Below, piece by piece: positions 17,705 through 25,684 of a DNA stretch of 64,000 nt. The stretch is taken from positions 1-64,000 of the forward strand of contig NZ_CAKPUG010000007.1 in the NCBI RefSeq assembly GCF_934191625.1. The letters run 5' to 3'. Position 1 is the stretch's first letter. The number at the start of each line of letters is the position of its first letter. The notes beneath the pieces are model-generated. The model was given only the letters and a program-made list of their open reading frames with translations, did no database searches and was not told the origin of the DNA. Position numbers and translations under genes: made by a program. This DNA comes from an uncultured Lactococcus sp. Its GTDB lineage: Bacteria; Bacillota; Bacilli; Lactobacillales; Streptococcaceae.

Positions 17705-18232
17705 ATGAAACTTGTGAATTATAAACCAGACTATCTTCTAGAAGCTGTGTATAACTTGGATGTGGAAAACTTGAAAAGGCGAGATATCCGGGGAATTATG
17801 GTGGACTTAGATAATACACTCATCGCTTGGAATAATCCTGATGGAACTCCGGAATTACACCAGTGGCTACAGACAATGCGCACAAATGGTATAAAGGTTA
17901 TTGTAGTGTCAAATAATAAGTATGACCGTGTCAAACGTGCCGTTGCTAAATTTGACGTTGATTTTGTTTCACGGGCAATGAAACCATTTGCTTGGGGAAT
18001 AAATAAAGCCTTAGTGAAGCTTGAAGAACAACCAGATCATGTTATTATGGTTGGTGACCAGCTAATGACAGATATTCGAGCAGCTCACCGTGCAGGGGTC
18101 CGTAGTATTCTTGTCAAACAATTGGTTGAATCTGATGGCTGGAGTACAAAATTTAACCGTTGGCGCGAGCGGCGTGTGTGGAAAAAGTTGATACGAAAAT
18201 ATGGCTATCCTAAATGGAATACAAGATTGTAA
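17705..18232 (+). CDS. yqeG: YqeG family HAD-IIIA phosphatase
   Basis: A 175-residue member of the HAD superfamily. Motif I is DLDNTL (34-39) with Asp34 and Asp36, motif II is VVSNN, and motif III/IV is MVGDQLMTD. Physiological substrate is unknown. In other Firmicutes yqeG is the first gene of a conserved cluster with the ribosome-assembly GTPase yqeH. Here it stands alone, followed by a terminator and the DnaA-box cluster. Length matches the family. Confidence 0.9.
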   Translation: MKLVNYKPDYLLEAVYNLDVENLKRRDIRGIMVDLDNTLIAWNNPDGTPELHQWLQTMRTNGIKVIVVSNNKYDRVKRAVAKFDVDFVSRAMKPFAWGINKALVKLEEQPDHVIMVGDQLMTDIRAAHRAGVRSILVKQLVESDGWSTKFNRWRERRVWKKLIRKYGYPKWNTRL

Positions 18233-18260
18233 CTCTGCGTATGAAGAGTTACTTTTTTAT
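18229..18260 (+). terminator. yqeG terminator
   Basis: GTAACTCT pairs with AGAGTTAC, followed by six Ts. Confidence 0.88.
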
Positions 18261-18276
18261 TAGACTTTTCCCAAGG

Positions 18277-18372
18277 TTTTCCACTTTATCTCTATACTTA
18301 TCCCAAGTTTTCCACAGTTTTACACATCTTATTCACAAAAATGTGGAAAACTGTGAATAAAAATGTGGAAAA
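18277..18372. promoter_or_regulatory. DnaA-box cluster (candidate non-oriC DnaA binding locus)
   Basis: Six sites fit TTWTNCACA exactly. Three are on the plus strand: TTTTCCACA (18308-18316), TTTTACACA (18318-18326) and TTATTCACA (18329-18337). Three are on the minus strand, read as TGTGGAAAA (18342-18350), TGTGAATAA (18352-18360) and TGTGGAAAA (18364-18372). Spacings are 10, 11, 13, 10 and 12 bp, close to one helical turn. A seventh, 8/9 site TTTTCCACT lies at 18277-18285. The block is between convergent yqeG and zwf, bounded by their terminators. No dnaA, dnaN or AT-rich unwinding element is evident, so this is more like a regulatory DnaA cluster than an origin. Confidence 0.75.
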
Positions 18373-18402
18373 AAAGAAACCTCAGTGAAGTTTCTTTTTT
18401 TA
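18373..18402 (-). terminator. zwf terminator
   Basis: AAAGAAAC pairs with GTTTCTTT and is flanked by A and T runs, between the DnaA-box cluster and the zwf stop. Confidence 0.82.
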
Positions 18403-18403
18403 T

Positions 18404-19891
18404 TTACATTAATCCACGTTCTCTATACCATTGATCAGGTTGCCAGATCCAATTTCTTCCATCATTTTGGAGGAGATCGAATGCTTCCTGTGGTCCCATA
18501 CTTGCTGCAGGGTATTTAGGGAGATCCTGATGTGCTTCGTCCCATGCTTGGCGGATAACGTCAATGAGTTCCCAAGAACGCGAAACTTCTTCCCAGTGGG
18601 AGAAGTTCGTCCCATCTCCGTGTAAGACATCAAGCAACAGTTTTTCATAAGCTTCGGGTGAGTTTCCTAAAATTGCTGCATCATGGCGATATCCTAATTT
18701 TATAGGAGTGATATTAAAGCCTTGACCGACTTCTTTACCGTTAATTGTAAGTGAGAAGCCCTCAGTCGGCTGAATATAAATAGTAAGAATGTTCTCCCCA
18801 AGTTCTGTATCAAAAATATTATTAGGGTCTTGTTTGAAAACGATGTTAATACGTGTCCCTTTTTCTGTGAGACGTTTTCCACTACGTACGTAGAAAGGTA
18901 CGCCATCCCAGCGGTCATTGTCAATAAGGAATTTTCCAGCGACAAATGTTTCTGTATTAGAATCTGGGGCTACAGAAGGTTCGGAACGGTAAGCTTCAAA
19001 CTCCTTGCCATCAATATTACCCTCGATATATTGGCCAGGAATGAAGGCATCAAGAGCTTCTTGTTTTGTATATTTACGAATACTGTGGAGAGCCTTAACC
19101 TTTTCATTCAAAATATTTTCTTGTGTAAAAGTTTGAGGTTTTTCCATAGCCAGTAAAGCTAAGACCTGAAGAACATGATTTTGAATCATATCCTTGAGTG
19201 CACCACTCGTTTCATAATAGCCTCCCCGATCTTCAACACCGATACTTTCAGCAAATGTAATCTGTATATTGTCGATGTGATCTTTATCCCAGATTGACTC
19301 AAACATTTGATTAGCAAAACGGATAGCTGAAACCGATTGAATCATTTCTTTTCCGAGATAGTGGTCAATACGGAAGGTTTGGTCTTCTGAAAAGACATCT
19401 TTAAGAGCGGTATTCAGCTCTTGAGCAGTTGCTAAATTACTTCCAAAAGGCTTTTCGATAATCACACGTTCAAAACCTTTACCTGTCAGAATCTTTTCTG
19501 ATTTGAGGTGGTTAGCAATGATTGAGAAAAATTGTGGGGCCATAGCCAAATAGAAAACTTGGTTACATGCAGTATTATACTTATCTCGGAGCTGATCTCC
19601 GAGCTCTTTGAGAGCATGGTAGTGCTTGGTATCATTTACATCATGGCTTTGATAGTAGAAGTGACTCGAAAAATCATTGAGCTCCTCTTGATTATTGCTT
19701 AAGCCAGATAAAGATTCAATAACAATTTGGCGATAATATTCATCGGTCCATGGACGACGAGCGGTACCGATCACTGCAAAATTTTCTGCAATTTCGCCTT
19801 TTTTATAAAGTTGGAAAAGGGCAGGATAAAGTTTCCGTTTCGCGAGGTCGCCAGTCGCCCCGAACATGGTAAAAAGTACTTGTTTACTCAT
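18404..19891 (-). CDS. zwf: Glucose-6-phosphate 1-dehydrogenase
   Basis: A 495-residue first enzyme of the oxidative pentose phosphate pathway, producing NADPH and 6-phosphogluconolactone. It has the nucleotide-binding motif GATGDLAKRK (11-20) and the signature RIDHYLGKE (174-182) with the active-site His and Lys. The frame is open for nine more codons upstream, but MSKQVLFTMFGATGD is the family N-terminus and an AAGAAGAG RBS precedes that ATG. A 59-residue gene lies 23 nt upstream on the same strand, so the two probably form an operon. Confidence 0.97.
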   Translation of the reverse strand: MSKQVLFTMFGATGDLAKRKLYPALFQLYKKGEIAENFAVIGTARRPWTDEYYRQIVIESLSGLSNNQEELNDFSSHFYYQSHDVNDTKHYHALKELGDQLRDKYNTACNQVFYLAMAPQFFSIIANHLKSEKILTGKGFERVIIEKPFGSNLATAQELNTALKDVFSEDQTFRIDHYLGKEMIQSVSAIRFANQMFESIWDKDHIDNIQITFAESIGVEDRGGYYETSGALKDMIQNHVLQVLALLAMEKPQTFTQENILNEKVKALHSIRKYTKQEALDAFIPGQYIEGNIDGKEFEAYRSEPSVAPDSNTETFVAGKFLIDNDRWDGVPFYVRSGKRLTEKGTRINIVFKQDPNNIFDTELGENILTIYIQPTEGFSLTINGKEVGQGFNITPIKLGYRHDAAILGNSPEAYEKLLLDVLHGDGTNFSHWEEVSRSWELIDVIRQAWDEAHQDLPKYPAASMGPQEAFDLLQNDGRNWIWQPDQWYRERGLM

Positions 19892-19914
19892 AAGTCTCTT
19901 CTTTCTATTGATTA

Positions 19915-20094
19915 TCAAACATCATTTTCAGCATAGTCGATATAGGTATCAACATAGTCCAGATAGTCTTTGTTTAACTGTGCCTTTATATCTTGATACT
20001 CAGCTTCTGTATAGTCCCGTTCAGCAATTTTAGCGCGATAAAAAGGTAGGTTTAATTCTTTTTGAAGTCTCTCTTCAAGCTCTTTACGATTCAT
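19915..20094 (-). CDS. 59-residue acidic protein upstream of zwf
   Basis: A short gene reading MNRKELEERLQKELNLPFYR and ending YIDYAENDV. The RBS AAGGAAA lies 8 nt before the ATG, and a possible -10 (TATAAT on the minus strand, near 20137) lies upstream. It is rich in Glu, Lys, Tyr and Asp and should be a small soluble helical protein. It precedes zwf by 23 nt on the same strand. I do not recognise a family, and no function is implied beyond cotranscription. Confidence 0.65.
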   Translation of the reverse strand: MNRKELEERLQKELNLPFYRAKIAERDYTEAEYQDIKAQLNKDYLDYVDTYIDYAENDV

Positions 20095-20191
20095 AATGAT
20101 TTCCTTATATGAGAAAAATTTACTACTAAGAAAATTATATCACAAAATCATCTTCGCACACTCCAACTGAGATTCTTTCACATGAAAGTGA

Positions 20192-20197
20192 TAGAAT
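20192..20197 (+). promoter_or_regulatory. Extended -10 of the TSUP gene, leaderless
   Basis: TGATAGAAT is followed by 6 nt (AGGAAT) and ATG at 20204. The GGA in those six bases is too close to the ATG to act as an RBS. Confidence 0.62.
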
Positions 20198-20203
20198 AGG
20201 AAT

Positions 20204-21049
20204 ATGTCATTATTAACTTTTACACTCTGCATGCTCCTACTTGGTGTCGTTGCTGGCATTGTAGGAAGCATTTTAGGTCTCGGTGGGGGTATCATTATCA
20301 CGCCGATTATTACTTCTTTTTTTGGTGTTGATATAAAATACGCAATTGGAGCCAGTATTGTAGCCGTTATTGCAACCAGTTCAGGTGCTGCCATTTCTTA
20401 TTTAAAAGATGATTTGGTCAATGTGCGTGTCGCAATGTTCTTGGAAATTTTTACCACGATTGGTGGATTATTAGGTGCGATTTTGGCCGGCCTGTTTAAT
20501 GCTGCGGTATTAAATATTCTTTTTGCTTGTTTGTTGATTTTTCAAGCCTATAATATGTGGCGTAAGCTACATCAAGGTGAAAAAGTCTTGCAAAATGTTA
20601 CTTCAGACAAATGGGCAGAAAAGATGAAACTTAATTCTTCTTACTTCGATAAACAAACTGGAAAAGAAGTTGCTTATCAAGTAGAAAAAGTCCCCGAAGG
20701 TGCATCAATTATGTTTGGTGCAGGAATAGCTTCTGGTCTTTTAGGTATAGGATCGGGTGCATTTAAAGTTTTAGCCATGGACACAACGATGAAAATGCCA
20801 TTAAAACCCTCAACGGCAACCTCAAATCTCATGATTGGGGTGACTGCAGCAGCTTCAGCAACAGTTTACTTTTTTAATGGTTATGTGGATCCTTCACTAG
20901 CAGGTCCCTTAGCTATAGGTATTGTAGCTGGCGCAGCTATAGGCTCACGTATTATGCCCCATTTACCTGCTCGGACGATTCGCTTGATATTTATTCCTGT
21001 AATTGGTCTTATGGCTTTACAAATGATACTTAAAGGACTTGGTTTATGA
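20204..21049 (+). CDS. TSUP family membrane permease (TauE/SafE)
   Basis: A 281-residue membrane protein with about eight spans in two repeats. Each half carries the family's glycine-rich motif: GIVGSILGLGGGIIITPI near residue 20 and GIASGLLGIGSGAFKV near 170. TSUP proteins export sulfite, sulfoacetate or other anions, or take up sulfur compounds; the substrate here is unknown. It overlaps the next gene by 4 nt (ATGA), a DUF1634 membrane protein that is its frequent partner. Confidence 0.9.
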   Translation: MSLLTFTLCMLLLGVVAGIVGSILGLGGGIIITPIITSFFGVDIKYAIGASIVAVIATSSGAAISYLKDDLVNVRVAMFLEIFTTIGGLLGAILAGLFNAAVLNILFACLLIFQAYNMWRKLHQGEKVLQNVTSDKWAEKMKLNSSYFDKQTGKEVAYQVEKVPEGASIMFGAGIASGLLGIGSGAFKVLAMDTTMKMPLKPSTATSNLMIGVTAAASATVYFFNGYVDPSLAGPLAIGIVAGAAIGSRIMPHLPARTIRLIFIPVIGLMALQMILKGLGL

Positions 21050-21414
21050 TGGAAGAAAAAGAAAAATTACTTGAAATTGAACTCAGAATAGGTAAAATTT
21101 TAAGGGCGGGTGTATTTATTAGCTCGGCAATTATTATTATTGGTTTAATTATGTTTGTTTTCACTGGTCATTCTGGTTACCCAGGGGCGACCTATCCTCG
21201 AGGCGTAGTGGAAATTGCAGAAGGACTGGTTGCTTTCAAATCTTTCGCTTGGCTTATGACTGGTTTATTTCTTTTGATCTTAACACCTGTCCTTCGTGTG
21301 ATTGCTTCTGTTTTTGCCTTTGCAAAAGAGGGCGATAAAATGTATGTTATTATTACCTTGATGGTACTTGCGGTACTGATTCTAGCAATCCTTTTAGGGC
21401 ATACAGGGGCGTAA
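21046..21414 (+). CDS. DUF1634 membrane protein
   Basis: A 122-residue protein with three membrane spans (about 21-41, 62-85 and 98-118). It overlaps the TSUP permease gene by 4 nt. This pairing is common in Firmicutes and archaea, and suggests a subunit or regulator of the transporter. The N-terminus (MMEEKEKLLEIELRIGKIL) is an amphipathic cytoplasmic helix. Confidence 0.82.
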   Translation: MMEEKEKLLEIELRIGKILRAGVFISSAIIIIGLIMFVFTGHSGYPGATYPRGVVEIAEGLVAFKSFAWLMTGLFLLILTPVLRVIASVFAFAKEGDKMYVIITLMVLAVLILAILLGHTGA

Positions 21415-21422
21415 GATATTTC

Positions 21423-21451
21423 TTGCAAAACCCTATTGAAACTGGTATTAT
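21423..21451 (+). promoter_or_regulatory. Promoter of tRNA-Leu(CAG)
   Basis: -35 TTGCAA (21423-21428), 17-bp spacer and -10 TATTAT (21446-21451) with extended TG. The start site would fall only a few bases before the tRNA. Confidence 0.82.
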
Positions 21452-21461
21452 AGGTAGTGCT

Positions 21462-21544
21462 GGGGGAGTGGTGGAATGGCAGACACGCATGCTTCAGGTG
21501 CATGTGCTCGTAAGGGCGTGGGGGTTCAAATCCCCTCTCCCCCA
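21462..21544 (+). tRNA. tRNA-Leu (anticodon CAG)
   Basis: Class II tRNA of 83 nt. Acceptor GGGGGAG pairs with CTCCCCC plus A, and the anticodon loop TTCAGGT reads CAG. The 3' CCA is not encoded. It is a singleton with its own promoter and a hairpin right behind it. Confidence 0.95.
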
Positions 21545-21551
21545 TAACCAG

Positions 21552-21581
21552 TTACAATCTCGCTTCGGCGGGATTTTTTAT
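21552..21581 (+). terminator. Terminator after tRNA-Leu, directly before an RBS
   Basis: AATCTCGC-TTCG-GCGGGATT with a T run. The RBS of the next gene starts within 4 nt of the T run, leaving no space for another promoter. Confidence 0.85.
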
Positions 21582-21597
21582 TTAAGAGGTGAATATT

Positions 21598-21804
21598 ATG
21601 GTCAGAAGATTGACAAAAGAAGAACTACAGAAATACATAGATGCTAATCCCCTCCGAGCGTTAGCAAATATAGGAGCGGAAGTGGGCTTAACACGTGTCG
21701 GGATTGAAAAGCTATTGAAAAGCTACAAGTTAGAAGCTTATCGAAATCAAAAAATTAAAGCCTTACGCCGAACAGCAGCAAGGCAAAGAAGACTGAACAA
21801 ATAA
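21598..21804 (+). CDS. Small basic protein, putative DNA-binding
   Basis: A 68-residue, strongly basic protein. The segment ALANIGAEVGLTRVGIEKLL (about 20-39) resembles a helix-turn-helix, and the C-terminus is KIKALRRTAARQRRLNK. The RBS GAGGTG precedes the ATG. The frame also allows a GTG at 21589, which would overlap the RBS. No promoter fits between the tRNA terminator and this gene, so it should be transcribed by read-through from tRNA-Leu. The dehydrogenase gene follows 10 nt later. Family not recognised. Confidence 0.65.
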   Translation: MVRRLTKEELQKYIDANPLRALANIGAEVGLTRVGIEKLLKSYKLEAYRNQKIKALRRTAARQRRLNK

Positions 21805-21814
21805 AGGAGAAAAC

Positions 21815-22699
21815 ATGGCAAAAATCGGTTTTATCGGTACGGGAGTAATGGGTGCAGCGATGGCAGGACACCTACTTGATGCAGGAAATGAACTGTTTGT
21901 ATATAATAGAACAAAAGCAAAGACAGATTCCTTAGTAGCGCGTGGAGCAACTTATTGTGCAACACCACAAGAAATTGCAGAAGCAACAGATATCGTTTTT
22001 TCTATTGTGGGCTATCCAAAGGATGTACGTGAAATATACTTTGGTGAACAAGGTGTATTTAAGGCAGATGTTCAAGGTATGTTTGTGGTAGACATGACGA
22101 CTTCAGAACCAGCTTTAGCACAAGAGATTTATCAGGCTGCAAAAGAAGCGGGAGCTTTAGCTTTAGATGCACCAGTATCGGGAGGCGACATTGGAGCAAA
22201 GAACGCAAGCTTAACAATTATGGTAGGTGGAGAGGAAGAAGCCTATAAACACCTCTTGCCATACTTTGAAACTATCGGCAAAACAATTACATGGCAAGGG
22301 GCAGCAGGAGCTGGTCAGCATACCAAAATGGCAAACCAAATTGCTATTGCAGGGACGATGACCGCTATGACAGAACTGATGGTGTATGCAGATAAAGCTG
22401 GTTTAGATGTGGAAAAGGTCCTTCAAACAGTAGGAGGTGGATCAGCAGCTACTTGGTCAATGACCAATTATGCACCACGCATTTTACGTGAAGACTTTAG
22501 TGCGGGTTTCTTCGTTAAACATTTTATTAAAGATTTAGGTATCGCTTTAGCAGAGGCTGAAAAAATGGGTATTGAACTTCCTGCCACAGCAGGTGCGAAA
22601 AAACTTTATGATCGTTTAGCAGAAGAAGGATATGAAAATGATGGTACGCAAGCGCTGATTAAACTCTGGTGGCCAGAAGGCGTGAGACCGAATAAATAA
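21815..22699 (+). CDS. NAD(P)-dependent 3-hydroxyacid dehydrogenase (3-hydroxyisobutyrate dehydrogenase family)
   Basis: A 294-residue beta-hydroxyacid dehydrogenase. The Rossmann motif GFIGTGVMGAAMAGHL is at 5-20, the substrate motif DAPVSGGDIGA near 122-132, and the catalytic Lys is in GAGQHTKMANQI (about 167-178). The family includes 3-hydroxyisobutyrate dehydrogenase, tartronate semialdehyde reductase and YkwC; YkwC-like is the closest by general appearance. The RBS is AAAGGAGA. It probably shares the transcript of the small gene before it and ends at a strong terminator. Confidence 0.88.
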   Translation: MAKIGFIGTGVMGAAMAGHLLDAGNELFVYNRTKAKTDSLVARGATYCATPQEIAEATDIVFSIVGYPKDVREIYFGEQGVFKADVQGMFVVDMTTSEPALAQEIYQAAKEAGALALDAPVSGGDIGAKNASLTIMVGGEEEAYKHLLPYFETIGKTITWQGAAGAGQHTKMANQIAIAGTMTAMTELMVYADKAGLDVEKVLQTVGGGSAATWSMTNYAPRILREDFSAGFFVKHFIKDLGIALAEAEKMGIELPATAGAKKLYDRLAEEGYENDGTQALIKLWWPEGVRPNK

Positions 22700-22700
22700 A

Positions 22701-22729
22701 AAAATAGACCTTTTGGTCTATTTTTTTAT
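22701..22729. terminator. Bidirectional terminator, dehydrogenase gene and argS
   Basis: AAATAGACC-TTTT-GGTCTATTT with A and T runs on both sides between convergent genes. Confidence 0.9.
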
Positions 22730-22737
22730 TTGAAAAC

Positions 22738-24426
22738 TTACATTTCCTCTGGTGCTTCAACACCAAGCAGACGCAATGCTTCTTTTAAGACAAGGGAAGT
22801 TGCATTAGCAAGCGCTAAACGTGCTTGAAGCCCTTCGTTGTCCTCAAGGATACGTACATGTGCATAGTATTTGTTAAAGGCTTGTGCCAATGAAATTGAG
22901 TACTTCGCAATGATAGAAGGCTCATATTTATCTGCAGCACGTTTAACAACATTCCCAAAGTCTTGGAGTAATTTCACAATTTCCCAAGCTTCAGCTGGTG
23001 TTTCTTCAACATTTACTGGTTGAGATGCATAGTTTGCTTTACGTAAGATTGAACGGATACGTGCATATGCATATTGCACATAAGGACCAGTCTCACCTTC
23101 AAATGAAACCATCTCTTCAAGGTTAAAGTCATAACCATTATTACGGTCGGTTTTTAAGTCGTAGAACTTCACGGCACCAACACCAACTTGCTGTGCAACA
23201 AGTTCTTTGTTTGGCAAGTCAGGATTTTTATCATTGATTTGCTTCAGAGCACGTTCTACTGCTTCATCAAGTGTTGTTTCTAATTTAACAACGTGACCTT
23301 TACGTGTTGAGAATTTTTTCCCGCCTTGCGTTACCATACCGAAGGATACGTGTGTCATATTGTCTGACCAGTCATAACCAGCTTCCTTGAGTACTGCCTT
23401 CAATTGTTTGAAGTGGTTTTGTTGCTCGCCACCAACAACATAAAGTGATTTTACAAAATCAAAAGTTGCTTTACGATACATTGCCGTTGCTAAGTCACGA
23501 GTGATGTACAAGGTTGCACCGTCAGTTTTCTTAATCAAAGCTGGATTAAGATTGTATTTTTCGAGATCTACAACCATGGCACCTTTAGATTCGTGCATCA
23601 AGCCTTTAGATTCTAAGTCTTCAACAACGGCATCCATCTTATCAGAGTAGAAAGACTCACCTGTAAAGTGATCAAACTCAATACCTAATTTGCCGTAAAT
23701 TCGATTAAATTCAATCAAGCTGACATCAGAGAACCATTTCCAGATGCGAAGGGCTTCTTCGTCGCCTTGTTCCATTTTAAGGAACCAAGCACGTCCTTCT
23801 TCATCTACTGTTGGATCTTCTTTAGCTTCGGCATTAATTTGAACATAGAGCTTCAATAGCTCATCAATTGGATTGGCAGTGATTGTAGCTTCATCACCAT
23901 ATTTTTTATAAGCAGTGATCAAGAGGCCAAACTGTTTGCCCCAGTCACCCAAGTGATTGATTTTGATTGTATTGTAACCAATCTTTTCATAAATTTTTGA
24001 AAGTGAATCTCCGATAACTGTTGAGCGTAAATGACCAATAGAAAAAGGCTTGGCAATATTTGGAGCCGACATATCAATAGGAACATTAGCACCATGACCG
24101 ATATTTTGGTCGCCATAGTCTTCTTTTTCAGTAATAACTTCGTTGATAACTGCTGTGGCAACAGCTTTTTTGTCAAGGAAGAAATTCACATAAGGACCAG
24201 TAGCAACTACTTTATCAAAGCCAGTAGCATCAATGTTCTCAGCGATTTCACCAGCGATGATTTGTGGGGCTTTGCGCAAAGTCTTGGCTAAACTGAAAGC
24301 TGGAAATGCGATATCACCCATTTCTGATGATTTTGGTTTTTCAAGCAAATTTTCGATTTGTTCGAGTTCAAGCGCACCATCGAGTACGGCGAACAAAGAT
24401 TTTGCTGCTAATAGTTTTTCATTCAT
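22738..24426 (-). CDS. argS: Arginyl-tRNA synthetase
   Basis: A 562-residue class I synthetase. The N-terminal Add1 tRNA-binding domain (1-110) precedes the catalytic core, with HIGH-type signature SIGHLRS (129-135) and KMSKS-like KKFSTRKG. The C-terminal DALR anticodon-binding domain (about 445-562) is complete. It is divergent from argR with a 373-bp gap that contains an ARG box. Its promoter has a -10 exactly 6 nt before the ATG, so the mRNA should be leaderless. Confidence 0.97.
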   Translation of the reverse strand: MNEKLLAAKSLFAVLDGALELEQIENLLEKPKSSEMGDIAFPAFSLAKTLRKAPQIIAGEIAENIDATGFDKVVATGPYVNFFLDKKAVATAVINEVITEKEDYGDQNIGHGANVPIDMSAPNIAKPFSIGHLRSTVIGDSLSKIYEKIGYNTIKINHLGDWGKQFGLLITAYKKYGDEATITANPIDELLKLYVQINAEAKEDPTVDEEGRAWFLKMEQGDEEALRIWKWFSDVSLIEFNRIYGKLGIEFDHFTGESFYSDKMDAVVEDLESKGLMHESKGAMVVDLEKYNLNPALIKKTDGATLYITRDLATAMYRKATFDFVKSLYVVGGEQQNHFKQLKAVLKEAGYDWSDNMTHVSFGMVTQGGKKFSTRKGHVVKLETTLDEAVERALKQINDKNPDLPNKELVAQQVGVGAVKFYDLKTDRNNGYDFNLEEMVSFEGETGPYVQYAYARIRSILRKANYASQPVNVEETPAEAWEIVKLLQDFGNVVKRAADKYEPSIIAKYSISLAQAFNKYYAHVRILEDNEGLQARLALANATSLVLKEALRLLGVEAPEEM

Positions 24427-24432
24427 AGAATA

Positions 24433-24438
24433 ATTATA
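24433..24438 (-). promoter_or_regulatory. Extended -10 of argS, leaderless
   Basis: On the minus strand, TGGTATAAT is followed by 6 nt (TATTCT) and the ATG ending at 24426. Confidence 0.72.
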
Positions 24439-24601
24439 CCATAATAGAAATAAAAAAGTATAGTGCTTATTGTGTTAAACTTCGTGCTTCATGAGTGAAA
24501 TGAGCCAAATAACTTATAGGATAAGGAGCTTTCTCTTTCACATATCTCTTTTTATGTTATTCAAGGAATTGAAGGGCTAAAATTCTAAAGAAGATATATA
24601 C

Positions 24602-24615
24602 TGTATTTTTATACA
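24602..24615 (+). promoter_or_regulatory. ARG box (ArgR/AhrC operator)
   Basis: TGTATTTTTATACA is a near-perfect palindrome of the ARG-box type, in the argS-argR intergenic region. A second half-match (TATGTATAAATAAT, 24716-24729) lies closer to argR. Confidence 0.65.
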
Positions 24616-24677
24616 TTATTAATAAAAGGGTAGGATTGCTGATATAAGGAAGATGTATCTTTATTAATTGCTATTAC

Positions 24678-24705
24678 GAGGTTAGGGTGCATATATTTTA
24701 ACCTC
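24678..24705 (+). repeat. Inverted repeat in the argS-argR gap
   Basis: GAGGTTA (24678-24684) and TAACCTC (24699-24705) form a hairpin. Two other pairings, ATATTTTA with TAAAATAT and GGTGCAT with ATGCACC (up to 24752), overlap it. The rest of the gap (24439-24601) is AT-rich with no gene visible. Confidence 0.5.
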
Positions 24706-24787
24706 AGAGATAAAATATGTATAAATAATAACTAGAAATAATGATAGATGCACCTTCATTCCTATATTTTGTTTAGTATTTTTATGC

Positions 24788-24793
24788 TATAAT
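24788..24793 (+). promoter_or_regulatory. Extended -10 of argR, leaderless
   Basis: TGCTATAAT is followed by 6 nt (GAATTT) and ATG at 24800, with no RBS. Confidence 0.75.
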
Positions 24794-24799
24794 GAATTT

Positions 24800-25246
24800 A
24801 TGAAAAGAGAAGAACGATTAAATTTAATTAAACAAATTATCTCTGAAAATAAGATTGCTACACAGGAAGAACTTCAAAGTGTCTTGGAATCTAGAGGGGT
24901 AAAGATTACTCAGGCGAGTTTGTCACGTGATATTCGTGAGCTACATATTATCAAAAAGCGTGAAGATGGTAAGAGTTTTTATGTTTTTTTGACAGAGCTT
25001 AATTCGCCCTCACAATCTCTATTGCAACAATATTTGACTAACTTTGTATTAAAAGTTGATGTTGCCAGTGTTAATGTAGTTGTACACACGCACTTAGGCG
25101 AGGCAGATCTTTTGGCTAATGCTTTTGATGATGAACAACGACCAGAAATTTTAGGGACATTGGCTGGTGCAGATACTTTATTGCTCATTTGTAAGGATGA
25201 AGCGGCTGCAGAAAGCTTAGCCTTGGAGATTGAAGATGCCTTATAA
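24800..25246 (+). CDS. argR: Arginine repressor, ArgR/AhrC family
   Basis: A 148-residue regulator of arginine synthesis and breakdown. The N-terminal winged helix (1-70) carries the family motif [17 protein letters not shown], and the C-terminal domain binds arginine and forms hexamers (about 80-148, [13 protein letters not shown]). Lactococci have two such proteins that act together; the C-terminal region here lacks nothing obvious. Position next to argS and before mutS is that of lactococcal argR. The stop overlaps the start of the next gene. Confidence 0.93.
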   Translation: MKREERLNLIKQIISENKIATQEELQSVLESRGVKITQASLSRDIRELHIIKKREDGKSFYVFLTELNSPSQSLLQQYLTNFVLKVDVASVNVVVHTHLGEADLLANAFDDEQRPEILGTLAGADTLLLICKDEAAAESLALEIEDAL

Positions 25247-25577
25247 TGCAAGTAAAGAAAAATTAATTGCACGTATTCTTGATTTGGATTATGTTAAGGC
25301 TTTTCAAAAAGCAGAAGGTAACTTACAAAAAGAAAAAGAATTATTTGAGCGACAAAGTAAAATGAAGGAGCTGCAAAAAGAAGCTGTTCTCTATCAAAAA
25401 ATAGGTAAAATACAGGCCTTTAAAGAGACATCGAATGCAGCACAAAAGTTACACAAGTCTCTAAAAAATGATCCCTTAGTTGAGGATTACCTTTTAAAAA
25501 TGCAGCCTGTTGATGCTCTTTTGAATTATGTGACAGGTGAGATTGAAAGAAAAGTTAATGAAGCTTTGGGACATTGA
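25236..25577 (+). CDS. YlbF/YmcA family protein
   Basis: A 113-residue, helical, charged protein. Its length and plan ([20 protein letters not shown]) match the YlbF/YmcA family. In Bacillus these proteins form a complex that guides RNase Y, affecting competence and sporulation; whether that applies here is inference. It overlaps argR by 11 nt and has an RBS (GGAGA) inside argR, so it is translated from the argR transcript. mutS follows with its own promoter. Confidence 0.78.
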   Translation: MPYNASKEKLIARILDLDYVKAFQKAEGNLQKEKELFERQSKMKELQKEAVLYQKIGKIQAFKETSNAAQKLHKSLKNDPLVEDYLLKMQPVDALLNYVTGEIERKVNEALGH

Positions 25578-25684
25578 AGCTGTGGGGAGAAGGACTTCGT
25601 GTCCTTTTTGTTTTACCTACAAACTTACCCAGGTTTTTGTATGTTATAATAGAAGCAAACAATTTCAAAAGAAAGAAGAATTAT

